From assembly GCA_946886065.1 (NCBI GenBank), contig CAMPHU010000073.1, positions 1-19,972 on the forward strand: DNA of 19,972 nucleotides, in the 5' to 3' direction. Under the pieces are notes generated by a model. That model saw nothing but the letters and a program-made list of their open reading frames with translations. It searched no databases and was not told the origin of the DNA. Below are positions 18,004 to 19,972 of the stretch, piece after piece. Position 1 is the stretch's first letter, and each line of letters begins with the position of its first letter. A program made the translations under genes and the position numbers. Origin of the DNA: an uncultured Massilia sp. (GTDB taxonomy: Bacteria > Pseudomonadota > Gammaproteobacteria > Burkholderiales > Burkholderiaceae).

Positions 18004-19340
18004 GGCGCGATCACGGATTCGAACACCTTCTGCGTGCGCGCGGCCAGGCCGGCGACTTCCTCGTCGTCCAGCACATAGGGCGGCATCAGGTAGACGGTGC
18101 GGCCGATGGGGCGCAGCAGCAGTTCGTTTTCCACCGCGGTGGAGAAGAAGCGGCGCGAGAAGGTCGAGGCGCGCTGGGTGTCCGGCTCCACCGCGTCGAA
18201 CGCGAAGATCATGCCGCGCTGGCGGAAGTGGCGTGCGCGTTCGTGTTCTGCCAGCGGGGCCAGCGCGATGGTGAGCCTGGTCGCCAGTTCGCGGTTGCGC
18301 GCCAGGACATCGTCGTCGCGGAAGATGTCGAGCGTGGCCAGGGCCGCGCGGCAGGCCAGCGGATTGCCGGTGTAGGAATGCGAGTGCAGGAAGCCGCGCG
18401 TGATGTCTTCGCTGTAGAAGGCCTGGTAGATCTCGTCTTTCGTCAGCACCAGCGAGAGCGGCAGGTAGCCGCCGCTGATGCCTTTCGACAGGCACAGGAA
18501 GTCCGGCCAGATCGCCGCCTGCTCGCAGGCGAAGAAGGTGCCGGTGCGCCCGCAGCCGACCGCGATCTCGTCGGCGATCAGGTGCACGTGGTGCTGGTCG
18601 CACAGCTCGCGCAGCAGTTCCAGGTAGAGCGGGTCGTACATCGCCATCCCGGTGGCGCACTGCACCAGCGGCTCGACGATGATGGCGGCGATCTTGTCGC
18701 CGCGTTCCTCGAACAGCTTCCGGACTGCCTCGACGGCGCGCCGCGCCACGTCCTGGCTCGATTCGCCCTCGAGCGCATTGCGCGCGTCCGGCGCCGGCAC
18801 CACGTGGGAAGCGCGCAGCAGCGGGCCGTAGGCGTCCTTGAACAGCGGGACGTCGGTGACGGCGAGCGCGCCGATGGTCTCGCCGTGGTAGCTGCCCTGC
18901 AGGCAGACGAATTCCTGCTTGGCCGGGTAGCCCGCATTGCGCCAGGCGTGGAAGCTCATCTTCATCGCGATCTCGACCGCCGATGCGCCGTCCGAGGCGT
19001 AGAAGGCATGGCCCAGCGCGTAGTTGGTCAGCTCGGCCAGGCGCTCCGACAGCTCGATCACCGGCTCGTGGGTGAAGCCGGCCAGCATGGCGTGTTCCAG
19101 GCGGTCGAGCTGGTCCTTCAGCGCCGCGTTGATGCGCGGGTTGGCGTGGCCGAACAGGTTGACCCACCAGGAGCTGATGGCGTCCAGGTAGCGGCGGCCT
19201 TCATGGTCGTACAGCCACGGACCCTTGCCATGGCTGACCGCGATCAGCGGCACCTCCTCGTGGTGCTGCATTTGCGTGCAGGGATGCCAGACGCTGCGCA
19301 GGCTGCGTGCGATCCAGTCGGAGGAGGTGTGCTGCTTCAC
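18000..19340 (-). CDS. bioA: Adenosylmethionine-8-amino-7-oxononanoate aminotransferase
   Basis: BioA makes 7,8-diaminopelargonate, usually with S-adenosylmethionine as amino donor. The 446-residue product is a class III PLP aminotransferase with VWHPCTQM (18-25), a motif typical of Bio[12 protein letters not shown] (149-159), Asp257 in [13 protein letters not shown] and the PLP lysine Lys286 in [12 protein letters not shown]. The start is GTG at 19340, chosen because GGAAGA lies 6 nt upstream; no in-frame ATG exists before the liuC stop at 19359-19361. Only 18 bp separate it from liuC, so it is probably read from the liu promoter. It overlaps bioF by 4 bp. Confidence 0.97.
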   Translation of the reverse strand: MKQHTSSDWIARSLRSVWHPCTQMQHHEEVPLIAVSHGKGPWLYDHEGRRYLDAISSWWVNLFGHANPRINAALKDQLDRLEHAMLAGFTHEPVIELSERLAELTNYALGHAFYASDGASAVEIAMKMSFHAWRNAGYPAKQEFVCLQGSYHGETIGALAVTDVPLFKDAYGPLLRASHVVPAPDARNALEGESSQDVARRAVEAVRKLFEERGDKIAAIIVEPLVQCATGMAMYDPLYLELLRELCDQHHVHLIADEIAVGCGRTGTFFACEQAAIWPDFLCLSKGISGGYLPLSLVLTKDEIYQAFYSEDITRGFLHSHSYTGNPLACRAALATLDIFRDDDVLARNRELATRLTIALAPLAEHERARHFRQRGMIFAFDAVEPDTQRASTFSRRFFSTAVENELLLRPIGRTVYLMPPYVLDDEEVAGLAARTQKVFESVIAP

Positions 19341-19346
19341 GATGAT

Positions 19347-19352
19347 TCTTCC
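19347..19352 (-). promoter_or_regulatory. Shine-Dalgarno that supports the GTG start of bioA
   Basis: GGAAGA on the minus strand lies 6 nt before the GTG at 19340, inside the 18-bp liuC-bioA gap. It is the only convincing site in the gap. Confidence 0.65.
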
Positions 19353-19358
19353 AATACT

Positions 19359-19972
19359 TCAGTTCAGCCAGGAGGGCTTGCGTTTCTCGAGGAAGGAAGC
19401 CACGCCCTCGCGCCCTTCCATGGAGGCGCGGATGGCGGCGATGCGGTTTGCCGTGTCGGCCAGCAGCGCATCGGTGACCGGCGCGCCGACCACTTCGCGC
19501 ACCAGCTTCTTGGCTTCCATGACGGCGTTCGGGCTGTTGTTGACCAGGCCCTTGGCGATGCCGGCCACGGTCGTGTCCAGCTCGTCGGCGGTGACGACTT
19601 CATGGGCGAATCCGATGCGCTGCGCTTCCTTCGCGTCGAAGCGCTCGGCGGTCAGGAAGTAGCGGCGCGCGGCCTGTTCGCCCATGGCCTTGATGACATA
19701 GGGCGAAATGGTGGCCGGGATCAGGCCCAGCTTCACTTCGGACAGGCAGTAGCAGGCGGTATCGACGGACACGACGATGTCGCAGGCCGCGACCAGGCCC
19801 ATGCCGCCGGCGTAGCAATCGCCCTGGACCTTGGCCACGGTGGGCTTGGGGCACAGGTAGATGGTGCGCAGCATGTCGGCCAGGCGCATGGCGTCTTCCT
19901 GGTTCTCGCTGTGCGAATAGCCGGCCATCTTCTTCATCCAGTTCAGGTCGGCGCCGGCGCAGAAGGCCGGGC
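19359..19972 (-). CDS. liuC: Enoyl-CoA hydratase family protein, probably methylglutaconyl-CoA hydratase (5' partial)
   Basis: About 203 C-terminal residues of a crotonase-fold protein are visible; the frame continues past the window edge. The first visible residues PAFCAGADLNWM form the oxyanion-hole segment, and GDCYAGGMGLVAACDI is the crotonase signature. SEVKLGLIPATISPYV carries the catalytic glutamate region. In leucine degradation LiuC hydrates 3-methylglutaconyl-CoA to HMG-CoA, the step between LiuB/LiuD and LiuE. The family has many substrates, so the assignment rests on neighbours: liuD and mvaB lie in the same array. Its stop lies 18 bp before bioA. The beta subunit liuB and the dehydrogenase liuA would be expected further upstream, outside the window. 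Confidence 0.87.
   Translation of the reverse strand, partial: PAFCAGADLNWMKKMAGYSHSENQEDAMRLADMLRTIYLCPKPTVAKVQGDCYAGGMGLVAACDIVVSVDTACYCLSEVKLGLIPATISPYVIKAMGEQAARRYFLTAERFDAKEAQRIGFAHEVVTADELDTTVAGIAKGLVNNSPNAVMEAKKLVREVVGAPVTDALLADTANRIAAIRASMEGREGVASFLEKRKPSWLN

Noticed and set aside
16816..19167. BioF extended to 783 residues
   Set aside because: The extra 388 residues lie in another frame of bioA and are Arg/Pro-rich noise; the ATGA overlap at 18000-18003 fixes the real start.

Overview
The window is a high-GC chromosomal segment that looks like a betaproteobacterium of the Burkholderiales, most likely Oxalobacteraceae (Massilia-like). That placement is inferred from gene order, protein character and the intergenic repeats, not from a database search. 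There is no sign of a prophage, insertion sequence, CRISPR array or genomic island. It is mostly dense housekeeping and catabolic genes, many with overlapping or nearly abutting ends.

Layout. (1) 1-730: the tail of a proline-rich protein, a solitary PAAR-domain protein on the minus strand, and a strong plus-strand terminator with no obvious gene in front of it. (2) 796-2943: the lipoate block ybeD-lipB-lipA, closed by a textbook terminator. (3) 3018-5132: a SUV3-type RNA helicase followed by a REPIN-like inverted repeat. (4) 5226-6172: a PaaI-type thioesterase convergent with a membrane-anchored TlpA-like thioredoxin. (5) 6244-10083: the conserved envelope cluster rsmI / lpoA-yraN-diaA-dolP, with rsmI divergent from lpoA across only 13 bp. 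(6) 10088-10943: a TonB-like orphan with an unrecognised C-terminus, a tRNA-Pro(UGG) with a clear promoter, a terminator able to work both ways, and a collapsed copy of the REPIN-like repeat. (7) 10958-19972: a long minus-strand array read in the order liuC (partial) - bioA - bioF - bioD - bioB - mccA/liuD - ghrA-like - mvaB/liuE.

The last array is the most interesting part. Leucine-degradation genes (methylglutaconyl-CoA hydratase, the biotin-carrying subunit of methylcrotonyl-CoA carboxylase, HMG-CoA lyase) flank a biotin-synthesis block of four genes. Methylcrotonyl-CoA carboxylase needs biotin, so the arrangement would couple cofactor supply to the enzyme that uses it. The gap between liuC and bioA is only 18 bp, and bioA/bioF and bioF/bioD overlap by ATGA, so one transcript is likely.

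Coding calls rest on reading the conserved motifs and on ribosome-binding sites or overlaps at the start codons. The very long antisense reading frames in this GC-rich DNA were treated as shadows. I did not find a clearly new multi-gene system. The best leads are the liu/bio superoperon, the bacterial SUV3-like helicase, the TonB-like orphan, the proline-rich extension of BioD and several compact regulatory arrangements.
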